Part shown: one piece after another, positions 15,247 through 23,785 of the stretch | How the letters are laid out: every line of letters begins with the position of its first letter | Numbering within the stretch: position 1 is the stretch's first letter | NCBI GenBank assembly: GCA_963752225.1 | Contig: CAVVXS010000009.1 | Span: 868,001 to 932,000 of the forward strand | Length of the DNA: 64,000 nt | Reading direction: 5' to 3' | From: JBBROS01 sp963752225 | GTDB lineage: Bacteria > Pseudomonadota > Alphaproteobacteria > Acetobacterales > Acetobacteraceae | Position numbers and translations under genes: made by a program | Notes under the pieces: generated by a model | Databases searched by the model: none | Told to the model about the DNA's origin: nothing | Seen by the model: the letters and a program-made list of their open reading frames with translations, nothing else

Positions 15247-16248
15247 ATGAGCAAATTGAGCCGCCGCGCCGTGCTAGGCGCCACGCTGGCGCTGCCGGCC
15301 GTGCGCCGAGCCTTCGCCGAGACGGGCGAGGTGCTGATCGCCAAGCAGTTCGGCACGCTCTACCTGCAGCAGGACGTGATGGAGCAGCAGCGGCTGATCG
15401 AGAAGCACGCCGCCGCTCTCGGCCTGCCGAACCTGAAGGCGCAGTTCCTGCGCTTGGCCGGCACCGGCCCGGTCACCGACGGGCTGCTCTCGGGCAAGCT
15501 GCATTTTGCGAGCGGCGGCGCGCCGGGCGCGATGCTGCTATGGGACCGCACCCGTGGCGGGGTGAAATCCTGCTTCGCGATGAATGCCACCGACCAGAAG
15601 CTGGTCACGGTCCGCCCCGACCTCGCCACCGTGAAGGACCTGGCACCGACCGATCGCATCGCCCTGCCGGCGGTGAAGACCGCGCCGCAGGCGATCTGGC
15701 TGCAGATGGCCGCCGTGCAGGCGTTCGGCCCGGCCGAATGGGCCCGCTTCGACGCCCAGACCGTCAGCCGCGCGCATCCGGACAGCATGGCGCAGATGCT
15801 CGGCCGCACCGAGATCAACTGCCATTGGACCACCAGCCCGTTCCAGGAGCGCGAGCTCGCTAATCCCCTCGTGCACGAGGTGGCGAGCAGCTTCCGCATC
15901 ATGGACCTGCCGTCTGTGACGCCGAACACGATCTACGGCAGCGGCAGCTTCCGCGACGCGAACCCGATTGCCTGGCGGGCCACCCTCGCCGCCTTTGCGG
16001 AGGCGACCGACTTCATCAACAAGTCACCGCGCCAGGCCGCCGAGCTTTACCTGTTGAACTCCGGCGACAAGGACACGGTGGAGAACGTGCTGGCGGCCAT
16101 GACGACGCCGGGCAACGCCTTCACGCTGCAGCCGCGCGGCCTGCAGAAAGTCGCCGAGTTCATGGCCGATACCGGCGTGCTGAAGCGCCGCCCGGCGAAC
16201 CTCGCCGACCTGTTCTTCCCGGAGGCCGGAGACCTCGGCGGAAGCTGA
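15247..16248 (+). CDS. ABC transporter substrate-binding protein, NitT/TauT type
   Basis: This 333-residue exported protein is preceded by AGGGAGGA. The N terminus SRRAVLGATLALPAV is a probable Tat signal with cleavage after about residue 24. The fold follows the SsuA/NMT1 group: VLIAKQFGTLYLQQDVMEQQ at the start of the mature domain, then GKLHFASGGAPGAMLLW and the lobe-crossing segments. Relatives bind nitrate, taurine, alkanesulfonates or pyrimidine precursors. No permease or ATPase gene is adjacent, so it must work with a transporter encoded elsewhere or have another role. It probably forms its own transcription unit. Confidence 0.85.
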   Translation: MSKLSRRAVLGATLALPAVRRAFAETGEVLIAKQFGTLYLQQDVMEQQRLIEKHAAALGLPNLKAQFLRLAGTGPVTDGLLSGKLHFASGGAPGAMLLWDRTRGGVKSCFAMNATDQKLVTVRPDLATVKDLAPTDRIALPAVKTAPQAIWLQMAAVQAFGPAEWARFDAQTVSRAHPDSMAQMLGRTEINCHWTTSPFQERELANPLVHEVASSFRIMDLPSVTPNTIYGSGSFRDANPIAWRATLAAFAEATDFINKSPRQAAELYLLNSGDKDTVENVLAAMTTPGNAFTLQPRGLQKVAEFMADTGVLKRRPANLADLFFPEAGDLGGS

Positions 16249-16336
16249 CCGGGCCGCGCTTCACCTTCCTTTCACCAATCCGGTGCAAAGTTGGACCGAG
16301 CGTGGCATCGTGGCGCCGCCGAACACGGGGGCGGAC

Positions 16337-16756
16337 ATGAATGCCGAGCAGATTGGAGCGGTGCAGCGCTCGTTCGAGGCGGTCAAGCCGATCGCCCCGC
16401 AAGCCGCGGCCATGTTCTACGGCCGCCTGTTCGAGATCGCGCCCGAGACGCGGACGTTGTTCAAGGCGGACATGGCCGAGCAAGGCCGCAAGCTGATGGC
16501 GACGCTGGGCATGGTGGTCACATCGCTCGACCGGCTCGAGACGGTGCTGCCGGCGGTCCGGAAGCTTGCCGTCAACCACGTGCAATGGGGCGTCCGGCCC
16601 GAGCATTACGAACCGGTCGGCAACGCGCTGCTGTGGACGCTCGAGCAAGGGCTCGGCCCGGCGTTCACGCCGGAGGTGAGGCAGTCCTGGGTCGCGGCCT
16701 ACGCCGCGCTATCCGCCGTCATGGTCGACGCCGCCTATGCGAAGCCGGCCGCCTGA
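16337..16756 (+). CDS. single-domain globin (flavohaemoglobin-like)
   Basis: This 139-residue protein from ATG 16337 has the globin fold of the flavohaemoglobin head without the reductase part. Landmarks are the B-helix tyrosine region AAAMFYGRLFEIAPE, then LFKADMAEQGRKLMATLGMVV, and the proximal His in AVNHVQWGVRPEHY. Such globins bind O2 or NO and are often linked to NO detoxification. A GC-rich stretch, GGGGGCGG, precedes the start and may act as the ribosome-binding site. The last 38 bp overlap the convergent prmA gene on the opposite strand. Confidence 0.9.
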   Translation: MNAEQIGAVQRSFEAVKPIAPQAAAMFYGRLFEIAPETRTLFKADMAEQGRKLMATLGMVVTSLDRLETVLPAVRKLAVNHVQWGVRPEHYEPVGNALLWTLEQGLGPAFTPEVRQSWVAAYAALSAVMVDAAYAKPAA

Positions 16757-17630
16757 CCACCAGCGTCCGCCAACTCCCTTCCGCCAAGACCCGCTCCAAC
16801 ACCAAGCCCTGTCGCCGGTGCGCGGCCAGCACCCAGCGCGCCTGCCAGTCCAGCAGCCCGGCCAGGATCGCCGACCCGCCGGGCGCCAGATGGGCGGCGA
16901 GCGCCGGCGCCATCCGGCACAACGGCCGGGCCAGAATGTTGGCGAACACCAGGTCGTAGGGTGCCCCCCGCCGTACAACGGGCGCGTGCCAGCCATCCGC
17001 CAACACCGGCCGCACCAGCCGGGCGACCCCATTGGCCGCCGCATTCTCGCCGGCGACCCGCACCGACCACGGCTCGATGTCGGTCGCCAGCACCTTCACG
17101 TGCAGCAGCTTGGCCGCCGCCATCGCGAGGATGCCGGAGCCGGTTCCCAGGTCCAGCACGCGGCGCGGCCGGCGTCTTGCCACGAGTTCGAGCGCCCGCA
17201 GGCAGCCGCGGGTCGAGCCGTGCTCGCCCGAGCCGAATGCCAGCCCCGCATCCAGCGTCAGCGTCACCAACCCGGCCGGCTCCGGCCCCCTGTCGTGCGT
17301 GCCGCGCACGAGGAACCGGCGCCCGACCCGCATCGGCGGGAACGACGCCTGCGTGCGGGCGAGCCACCCCTCGGCCTCGGTCGGCGCATGCGACAGCGCG
17401 GCCTCGACCCCCGTGGTAGCGGCCGCGACCAGCAGGGCGTGCCGCAACGGCAACTCGTCGTCACCGGCGGCGCGCACCCCCTCGATCCGCCAAATCCGCG
17501 CGTCCTCGTCATCGAGGAAAAAACCGACCGTTTCGCAACAGGCGGTGAACGCCGCTTCGTAAGCGTCAAGCGCCGCCTCCGGCACCGTGACCGAGACGGT
17601 CTCGAGCGGGCCCGCCCGCCGCCTGTTCAC
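16719..17630 (-). CDS. prmA: ribosomal protein L11 methyltransferase
   Basis: PrmA methylates ribosomal protein L11 with S-adenosylmethionine. The 303-residue product begins at GTG 17628-17630, inside the uvrD stop (GTGA). The substrate-recognition N-terminal domain is followed by the methyltransferase core: LDAGLAFGSGEHGSTRGCL, the SAM motif VLDLGTGSGILAMAAAK, and FANILARPLCRM, the PrmA-specific equivalent of the catalytic NPP region. The very basic end (RRPASHRRRRP) is coded antisense to the last codons of the globin gene, so the final dozen residues may be non-essential. Confidence 0.92.
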   Translation of the reverse strand: MNRRRAGPLETVSVTVPEAALDAYEAAFTACCETVGFFLDDEDARIWRIEGVRAAGDDELPLRHALLVAAATTGVEAALSHAPTEAEGWLARTQASFPPMRVGRRFLVRGTHDRGPEPAGLVTLTLDAGLAFGSGEHGSTRGCLRALELVARRRPRRVLDLGTGSGILAMAAAKLLHVKVLATDIEPWSVRVAGENAAANGVARLVRPVLADGWHAPVVRRGAPYDLVFANILARPLCRMAPALAAHLAPGGSAILAGLLDWQARWVLAAHRRQGLVLERVLAEGSWRTLVVRRPASHRRRRP

Positions 17631-19825
17631 ACGACGCGCTCGACGAACCGGTCCAGCAGCCGCTTCTGCCCCGCCTTCTCGAAGGCGACGTCCAGCCGGT
17701 CGTCCTGCACCGACAGCACCGTGCCGTAGCCGAACTTCTCGTGGAAGACGCGCGTGCCGACCGGCAAGGCGTCGCGCCGTGCCGGCCGCGCCGGCTGCTC
17801 CCAGGCCTCGATCACCTTGGGTTGGGCGATCCGCCGGGCCATCAAGGGGCCGCCGGAGAACACGCTCGGCGCCGAGATCAGCCGCTGTTCCCGCTGCAGC
17901 GCGGCCGAGCCGGCGCGGGCGATGTGGTCGTCCGGCAGCTCGTCCACGAAGCGGCTCGGGATGCTGCTCTGCCAGTTGGCATAAAGGCGCCGGTTGGCCG
18001 CATGGCTGACGACGGCGCGCTTGCGAGCGCGGGTGAGGCCCACATAGGCCAGCCGCCGCTCCTCCTCGAGCCCCTTCTGCCCGCCCTCGTCCAGGGTGCG
18101 CTGGCTCGGGAACAGCCCCTCCTCCCAGCCCGGCAGGAACACGGTGTCGAACTCGAGCCCCTTGGCGGCATGCAAGGTCATCATGCTGCAGCGGTCGCCC
18201 TCGGCGTTCTCCTCGTTTTCCATCACCAGGCTGACATGGTCGAGGAACCCGGCCAGGCTCTCGAAGTCGGCCAGCGCGCGGACCAGCTCCTTCAGATTCT
18301 CGATCCGGCCCGGCGCATCGGGCGACTTGTCGGCCTGCCACATCGCCATGTAGCCGCTGTCGTCCAGCATGGTCGCGAGCGTCGTCACATGGCCGTCGCG
18401 CGGCAGCGTCTCGCGCCAGCCGGCGAACTGGTTGAACAGCGTCAGCAACTGCTCCCGCAGTTTTCCCCGCAGCCCGCCGGCTCGCACCAGGCCCTCGGCC
18501 GCCTGGGCGAGCGGGACGCCCTGCTCGCGCGCGGCTTCGTGCATGGTGCGCAGCGCCATCTCGCCGACGCCGCGGCGGGGCACGTTGACGATGCGCTCGA
18601 ACGCCAAGTCGTCGGCCGGCTGATGCAGCACGCGCATATAGGCGACCGCGTCGCGGATCTCGGCGCGCTCGTAGAAGCGCAGGCCGCCGATAATGCGATA
18701 GGGCGTGCCTTGAACAATCAGCCGCTCCTCGAAGGCGCGGGTCTGCGCCGTGGTGCGCACCAGGATCGCGATCTCGGACAGCTTGTGCCCGTCGCGGCGC
18801 AGCGTCTCGATCCGCTCGCCGACCATGCGCGCTTCCTCGTCGCTGTCCCACAAGGACACGACCTGGACCTGCTCGCCGGCGGCGTCGTTGCCGCCGGGCC
18901 GCAAGGTCTTGCCGAGCCGCCCCTCATTGTTGGCAATCAGCCCGGCGGCGGCGGCCAGGATGGGCGCGGTGCTGCGGTAGTTGCGCTCGAGCCGGACGAT
19001 GACCGCGCCGGGGAAATCGTGCTCGAACCGCAGGATATTTTCCACCTCGGCGCCGCGCCAGGAGTAGATCGACTGATCGTCGTCGCCCACACAGCAGATG
19101 TTGCGGTGCGCCTGCGCCAGCAGCCGCAGCCACATATATTGTACGACGTTGGTGTCCTGGTACTCGTCCACCAGGATGTAGCGGAACCGCCGCCCATACT
19201 CGGCCAGCACGTCCGGATGGTTGCGCAGCACCTCGGTCATCAGCAGCAGAAGATCACCGAAATCGGCGGTGTTGAGCTGCCGCAGCCGCGCCTGGTAGGC
19301 GGCATAGAGCGCCTTGGCGTGGCCACCGGCGAAATCGCCCTCCTCGGAGGCGGGCACCCGATCCGGCACCACGCCGCGGTCCTTCCAGCGTTGGATCATG
19401 CCCATGAGCGCTTGCGGCGCCCAACGCTTGGCGTCGATCCGCGCCGCCTCCATCACCTGCTTCAGCAGCCGGAGTTGGTCGTCGGCATCGAGGATGGTGA
19501 AGCCGGGGGTGAGCCCGACCAAATGCGCGTGCCGGCGCAGCATGCGGGCGCACAGGGCATGGAAGGTGCCGAGCCACAGCCCCTCGGCCGGCCGGCCGAG
19601 GATGGCGCTGACGCGTTCCCGCATCTCCCGCGCCGCCTTGTTGGTGAACGTCACCGCCAGCACCTGGCCCGGCGCCGCCCGCCCGGTCAGCAGGATATGC
19701 GCAAAGCGAGTCGTGAGCACTCGCGTCTTGCCGGTGCCGGCGCCGGCCAGCACCAGCACAGGGCCGTCGATGGTCTCGACGGCCTGGCGCTGCTCAGGGT
19801 TCAGTCGGGCGAGGTAGTCGGTCAT
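17627..19825 (-). CDS. uvrD: ATP-dependent DNA helicase UvrD/PcrA
   Basis: This 732-residue superfamily 1A 3'-5' helicase is used in nucleotide excision and mismatch repair and in removing RecA. The motifs appear in order: Q motif with LNPEQRQAVE, Walker A AGAGTGKT, Ia VTFTNKAA, II ILVDEYQDTN, III GDDDQSIYSWRGA, IV ERNYRS, V LHAAKGLEFDTVFL and VI YVGLTRARK. The C-terminal tail GTRVFHEKFGYGTVLSVQDD is the Tudor-like PcrA/UvrD element that contacts RNA polymerase. It begins at the ATG reading MTDYLARLN and ends in the prmA start, so the two are translationally coupled. Confidence 0.95.
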   Translation of the reverse strand: MTDYLARLNPEQRQAVETIDGPVLVLAGAGTGKTRVLTTRFAHILLTGRAAPGQVLAVTFTNKAAREMRERVSAILGRPAEGLWLGTFHALCARMLRRHAHLVGLTPGFTILDADDQLRLLKQVMEAARIDAKRWAPQALMGMIQRWKDRGVVPDRVPASEEGDFAGGHAKALYAAYQARLRQLNTADFGDLLLLMTEVLRNHPDVLAEYGRRFRYILVDEYQDTNVVQYMWLRLLAQAHRNICCVGDDDQSIYSWRGAEVENILRFEHDFPGAVIVRLERNYRSTAPILAAAAGLIANNEGRLGKTLRPGGNDAAGEQVQVVSLWDSDEEARMVGERIETLRRDGHKLSEIAILVRTTAQTRAFEERLIVQGTPYRIIGGLRFYERAEIRDAVAYMRVLHQPADDLAFERIVNVPRRGVGEMALRTMHEAAREQGVPLAQAAEGLVRAGGLRGKLREQLLTLFNQFAGWRETLPRDGHVTTLATMLDDSGYMAMWQADKSPDAPGRIENLKELVRALADFESLAGFLDHVSLVMENEENAEGDRCSMMTLHAAKGLEFDTVFLPGWEEGLFPSQRTLDEGGQKGLEEERRLAYVGLTRARKRAVVSHAANRRLYANWQSSIPSRFVDELPDDHIARAGSAALQREQRLISAPSVFSGGPLMARRIAQPKVIEAWEQPARPARRDALPVGTRVFHEKFGYGTVLSVQDDRLDVAFEKAGQKRLLDRFVERVV

Positions 19826-19907
19826 GTCGGAAAGATGCGCCGCGTCACGGGGAGCTTCTAGCCCCGATGCCGGACCCGGCCAACCTGCGGCAGAACCACC
19901 GGCCGCG

Positions 19908-20879
19908 CTAGGCGGCCGCCGTGCTGACCGGCCGCACGCCCAGCAGATGCGCGATCGCGTAGGTCAGGTCGGGCCGGTTCAGCGTGTAGAAGTGGAACTC
20001 GTCGACCCCGTTGACCTGCAGCAGGCGCACCTGCTCCGCGGCGACGATGGCGGCGATCATGCGCCGTGTCTCCGCATCGCCTTCGGTGCCGTCGAACAGC
20101 GGCCCCATCCAGGCCGGCACCGACGCGCCGCACATGGCGCTGAACTTCGCCGCCTGGGCGTAGTTCGAGACCGGCATGATCCCCGGAACGATGGGCGCCG
20201 TGATCCCAGCCGCCAGCGCACGATCCAGGAACCGGAGGAACAACGGACCCTCGAAGAAATACTGCGTGATCGCCCGCGTGGCGCCTGCATCGAGCTTGCG
20301 CTTGAGGTTGTCCACGTCGTGATCGGCGCTGAGCGCGGAAGGGTGGGTTTCCGGATAGGCGGCCACCGAGATCTCGAAATCCGCCACCCGCTTCAGCCCG
20401 GCCACCAGGTCGGCGGCATAGGCATACCCCTGCGGATGCGGCACGTACTCCTCACCCGCCGGCGCGTCGCCGCGCAGGGCGACGATATGGCGCACCCCGG
20501 CGTCCCAGTATTGCCGGGCCACGTCGTCCACCTCGCCGCGCGACGCGCCGACGCAGGTCAAATGCGCCGCCGGCAGCAGCGACGTCTCGGACACGATCCG
20601 CGCCACCGTCGCATGAGTGCGCGCCTGCGTGCTGCCGCCGGCGCCGTAGGTCACGCTGACGAACCGCGGCGCCAAGGGCTCGAGGCGGCGGATGCAGGTC
20701 CAAAGCTGCGCCTCCAGTGCCTCGTTCTTAGGCGGGAAGAACTCGAACGACAGCGCCGGCGCCGGCAAGGCCGTGGACCGAGGCGGCAGCCCCTCGAAGC
20801 GCGGGCCGGTCAGCCAGCGCTCGAGCGTGGCGCCGTCCGAATGCTCTGGGTGCGGCTTGGCCGTTAAGATCTGGTTCAT
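19908..20879 (-). CDS. metF: methylenetetrahydrofolate reductase
   Basis: MetF reduces 5,10-methylene-THF to 5-methyl-THF using FAD and NAD(P)H, providing the methyl group for methionine. The 323-residue product is slightly longer than typical because of a 45-residue N-terminal extension before LSFEFFPPKNE. Family motifs follow: FVSVTYGAGGSTQ, AHLTCVGASRGEV, IVALRGDAP, the flavin-contacting YPETHPSA, and a C-terminal FHFYTLNRPDL. It is a single gene transcribed away from mlaA. No adjacent ArsR-type regulator is present, unlike in some alphaproteobacteria, but a near-palindrome lies just upstream of the start. Confidence 0.95.
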   Translation of the reverse strand: MNQILTAKPHPEHSDGATLERWLTGPRFEGLPPRSTALPAPALSFEFFPPKNEALEAQLWTCIRRLEPLAPRFVSVTYGAGGSTQARTHATVARIVSETSLLPAAHLTCVGASRGEVDDVARQYWDAGVRHIVALRGDAPAGEEYVPHPQGYAYAADLVAGLKRVADFEISVAAYPETHPSALSADHDVDNLKRKLDAGATRAITQYFFEGPLFLRFLDRALAAGITAPIVPGIMPVSNYAQAAKFSAMCGASVPAWMGPLFDGTEGDAETRRMIAAIVAAEQVRLLQVNGVDEFHFYTLNRPDLTYAIAHLLGVRPVSTAAA

Positions 20880-20891
20880 GCCTGCAATCTA

Positions 20892-20909
20892 TGTTGTGCA
20901 CGTGCAACA
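20892..20909. promoter_or_regulatory. inverted repeat upstream of metF
   Basis: The 18-bp sequence TGTTGTGCACGTGCAACA has 5-bp arms TGTTG/CAACA and contains a perfect 10-bp palindrome TGCACGTGCA. It is centred about 21 bp upstream of the metF ATG in the divergent metF-mlaA gap, a good position for an operator. No cognate regulator is encoded nearby. Confidence 0.45.
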
Positions 20910-21018
20910 CTGCACCATTCGCCGGCAGGATACCGGCATTTGCGGGCAACACCAACCTGTGCGATGCGTTGTCCCTGTCCCGGTTCCAACCGGTCACCGC
21001 TCCAGAGTAAGGCTTTCC

Positions 21019-21804
21019 ATGCGTCCTTCAATGGCCCGGCTGCTACGCGCCCTTCCGACCGTCGCCTGCAGCATGGCGCTGGGCTTGTCGGTGGTCGGGT
21101 GCGCAACCCCACCGCCGGCCAGCGATCCGGACGCGGTGGCCGACTTCCAGCAGACCAACGACCCGCTCGAGCCCACGAACCGCTTCTTCTACCAAGTCAA
21201 CGATGGGCTCGACACCTATTTCCTCCGCCCGGTCGCGGTCGCCTACCGCTACATCCCCGGCGAAATCCGGCGGCCGATCCACAACGTGCTTGCCAACATC
21301 TCAAGCCCGGTGATCTTCGCCAACGACGTGATGCAAACCAAGCCGCGACGGGCGGGCGACACCATGATGCGGTTCCTCATCAACACCACCGCGGGCGTCG
21401 GCGGTCTGTTCGATGTTGCGTCCGAGGTCGGCTACAAGCAGCACGACTCCGATTTCGGTGTGACCCTCGCCTTGTGGGGCGCCGGCGACGGTCCGTTCCT
21501 GTTCCTGCCGGTGCTCGGACCGAGCAACCCGCGCGACGCGGGCGGCTTCGCCGGCAACATCGCGCTCGATCCGTTCACCTGGGCGACCTTCGGCGGCTCC
21601 AACACCTTCGGTTGGTCACGCTACGGGCTGGGCGCCGTAGACGCCCGGGAGCGGGTGATCGACACGGTCGACAGTGTCAAAAAGACGGCATTGGACCCCT
21701 ATGCGACCTTCCGCAGCCTGTATCGGCAGAACCGGCAGTCCCAGATCGACGAGACCAGGAACGACAATCGTCCGACGGTGCCGGCCTGGTTCTCGCGTCC
21801 CTGA
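21019..21804 (+). CDS. mlaA: MlaA (VacJ) outer-membrane phospholipid lipoprotein
   Basis: MlaA removes phospholipids from the outer leaflet of the outer membrane and passes them to MlaC. The 261-residue product starts at ATG 21019 after an AAGG-containing leader. It has a lipoprotein signal with lipobox LSVVGCATP, followed by NDPLEPTNRFFYQVNDGLD (the VacJ signature region), NTTAGVGGLFDVA, FGVTLALWGAGDGPFLFLPVLGPS split over two lines of motif, and DARERVIDTVDS. The length is normal for alphaproteobacteria. It is followed 41 bp downstream by mlaC. The inner-membrane MlaFEDB genes are not in the window. Confidence 0.94.
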   Translation: MRPSMARLLRALPTVACSMALGLSVVGCATPPPASDPDAVADFQQTNDPLEPTNRFFYQVNDGLDTYFLRPVAVAYRYIPGEIRRPIHNVLANISSPVIFANDVMQTKPRRAGDTMMRFLINTTAGVGGLFDVASEVGYKQHDSDFGVTLALWGAGDGPFLFLPVLGPSNPRDAGGFAGNIALDPFTWATFGGSNTFGWSRYGLGAVDARERVIDTVDSVKKTALDPYATFRSLYRQNRQSQIDETRNDNRPTVPAWFSRP

Positions 21805-21828
21805 CCACAACTGCCTGACCACAACTGA
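21801..21828 (+). repeat. 14-bp tandem duplication at the mlaA stop
   Basis: CTGACCACAACTGC is followed at once by CTGACCACAACTGA, so the end of mlaA including its TGA has been duplicated in the spacer ahead of mlaC. The result is a longer gap between stop and the mlaC ribosome-binding site. Confidence 0.8.
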
Positions 21829-21845
21829 AAGAGTTGCTGCGTTCC

Positions 21846-22451
21846 ATGCTGACCCGACGCTATTTCCTCGCCTGCACCGCCCTCACCGGGCTGCTGCTCG
21901 CGGCCGGGCCGCGGGCCTGGGCTCAACCCGCCGACCAGGCGACCGCCTTCGTCAACAAGCTCGGCTCCGAGCTGATCGGCATCGTCAACGCGTCCGGGCC
22001 GTATGACGAGAAGAAGCGGCGCTTGCGACCGCTGATCGAGAACGCGGTCGACGTCGAGGGCATCGCCCGCTTCTGCCTCGGCCGGTTCTGGCGCACCGCC
22101 ACGCCGCAGCAGCAACAGGACTACACGCGCCTGTTCCACGACGTGCTGCTGAACAACGTCGGCAGCAAGCTCGGCGAGTTTCAGGGCGTGACCTTCAACC
22201 TGACCCAGACGACGCAGCGCGAAGGCGAGACCTTGGTCGGGACCTTGATCACCCGGCCTAACCAGAAGCCCAACAACGTGCAATGGGTGGTCGAGCCGGT
22301 CGGCGGGCAGCCGAAGATCATGGACGTGATCGCCGAAGGCACCAGCCTGCGCCTGACCCAGCGCAGCGACTACGCGGCCTACCTGTCGCGCAACAACAAC
22401 GACGTGGGCGCGCTGATCAACGCGATGAACCAGCAGGTGTCGCGCTCCTAG
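21846..22451 (+). CDS. mlaC: MlaC periplasmic phospholipid-binding protein
   Basis: MlaC ferries phospholipids between MlaA and the inner-membrane MlaFEDB transporter. The 201-residue product from ATG 21846 has an Arg-Arg signal peptide (MLTRRYFLACTALTGLLLAAG, Sec or Tat). The mature domain shows the Ttg2D/MlaC pattern: ENAVDVEGIARFCLGRFWR, then QQQQDYTRLFHDVLLNNVG, followed by VQWVVEPVGGQPKIMDVIAEG and LINAMNQQ near the end. A TTG four codons upstream is an alternative start. GAAAGAG upstream may serve as ribosome-binding site. It is convergent with the Hsp70-like gene. Confidence 0.93.
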   Translation: MLTRRYFLACTALTGLLLAAGPRAWAQPADQATAFVNKLGSELIGIVNASGPYDEKKRRLRPLIENAVDVEGIARFCLGRFWRTATPQQQQDYTRLFHDVLLNNVGSKLGEFQGVTFNLTQTTQREGETLVGTLITRPNQKPNNVQWVVEPVGGQPKIMDVIAEGTSLRLTQRSDYAAYLSRNNNDVGALINAMNQQVSRS

Positions 22452-22475
22452 GCCGCCCAACGCGGGTCACGCGGG

Positions 22476-23756
22476 TCACGTGGGGGGCGGCATCGCGCTC
22501 CCGCGTGCCTCCCCGCCGGCCCGATCACGCCCGATCAGCGCCAAGCCCTCGGCGACGGACACGAACTCGCCGCCGCCCGACACCCGTTCGGCGCCGAAGC
22601 GGTCCTCGAACAGCCGGCGCACCGCCGGCACATACGACGTGCCGCCGGTCAGGAACACCCGGTCGACGCCCGCGACCTCCGCCAGCGCCAGCGCCCGGTC
22701 CACCGCATCCGACATCGCCGCGAGGTCCGGCGCGATCCAGGCTTCAAAGTCGAGCCGGGCGATCTCGGCTTCCACCTGGAACGTGCCGCCATCGAAGCGG
22801 AGCAGCGCCCGGTCCGCCATCGACAGCGCCGCCTTGGTGGCCGAAACCGCCTGATACAGCTCGTAGCCCTGCTCGGCCTCGATCACCCGCAACAGCCGCG
22901 CCAGCTTCTCCGGCTCGGCGGCGCCGCGCATCACCTCGCCGATCTCCCGCAGCGTTTTCGGCGCCCGCATCAGGCTGAGCCGGTGCCAGCGGGCGAAGCC
23001 GTTGTAGTATTCGATCGGCACCGGCAGCTCGGCCCGCATCACCCGGTAGGTGCTGCCCTTGCCCAGCAGCGGCGAGATCACCCGGTCGATGATGCGGAAG
23101 TCGAACGTGTCCCCGGCGACGCCCACGCCGGTGGTCGCCAGCGCAGCCACCGGCCGCGCCGTGCCCGGCGCGAAGCGCAGCACGGAGAAATCGCTGGTGC
23201 CGCCGCCGAAATCGCCGATCAGCACGGTGGCGGGGCCGTCCAGCGTGCGGGCAAAGCGATAGCCGGCCGCTTCCGGCTCGAACGCGACCTCGACCTCGCC
23301 GACGCCGGCCGCGCGATACGACTCCCGCAGCCGCGCCTCGCCCAGCGTATCGTCGGCCAGCTCGCCCGCGAACCGCACCGGCCGTCCGGCGACGATGCGG
23401 GCGCCCGCGAGGTCCACCCCGTCGAGCAGCGCACGCAGGAACAGCGCCACCATCGCCTCGAGCGTGAACGGCCGCCCGTGCACCTGGGTGCGGGTGAAGC
23501 TGCGCTGCGCCAGGTAGGTCTTCATCGACATGATCAGCCGGCTTTCGAGCGGATCGTCGAGGTAGGCCTCGATCCCGTCCGGCCCGGCCGCATGCAGCAA
23601 GCTCCGCCCCCCGGCGCCGCCGATCCAGAAGCACAGCACGGAGCGGAACACGTCACCCGTCGCGAACCGGCGCGTGGTCACCTGCCCGTCGGGACCGAGT
23701 AAGGCGACGACGCTGTTCGTGGTGCCGAAGTCGATCCCGACCACGTTCGGCGCCAT
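22476..23756 (-). CDS. Hsp70-like protein, YegD type, without substrate-binding domain
   Basis: This 426-residue protein consists of the actin/Hsp70 nucleotide-binding domain and little else. ATP-binding blocks are clear: phosphate-1 VVGIDFGTTNS at residues 4-14, IGDFGGGTSDFS, and the adenosine motif VFLTGGTSYVPAVRR. The DnaK substrate-binding beta sandwich and lid are absent, as in E. coli YegD, whose client is unknown. It starts at ATG 23754-23756, 29 bp after the halogenase-like gene on the same strand. It might therefore be read through from the polyene operon, but it may equally be an independent chaperone. Confidence 0.85.
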   Translation of the reverse strand: MAPNVVGIDFGTTNSVVALLGPDGQVTTRRFATGDVFRSVLCFWIGGAGGRSLLHAAGPDGIEAYLDDPLESRLIMSMKTYLAQRSFTRTQVHGRPFTLEAMVALFLRALLDGVDLAGARIVAGRPVRFAGELADDTLGEARLRESYRAAGVGEVEVAFEPEAAGYRFARTLDGPATVLIGDFGGGTSDFSVLRFAPGTARPVAALATTGVGVAGDTFDFRIIDRVISPLLGKGSTYRVMRAELPVPIEYYNGFARWHRLSLMRAPKTLREIGEVMRGAAEPEKLARLLRVIEAEQGYELYQAVSATKAALSMADRALLRFDGGTFQVEAEIARLDFEAWIAPDLAAMSDAVDRALALAEVAGVDRVFLTGGTSYVPAVRRLFEDRFGAERVSGGGEFVSVAEGLALIGRDRAGGEARGSAMPPPT

Positions 23757-23785
23757 TTCGGCGCCGGCATGGCCCGTCGCCGCCC

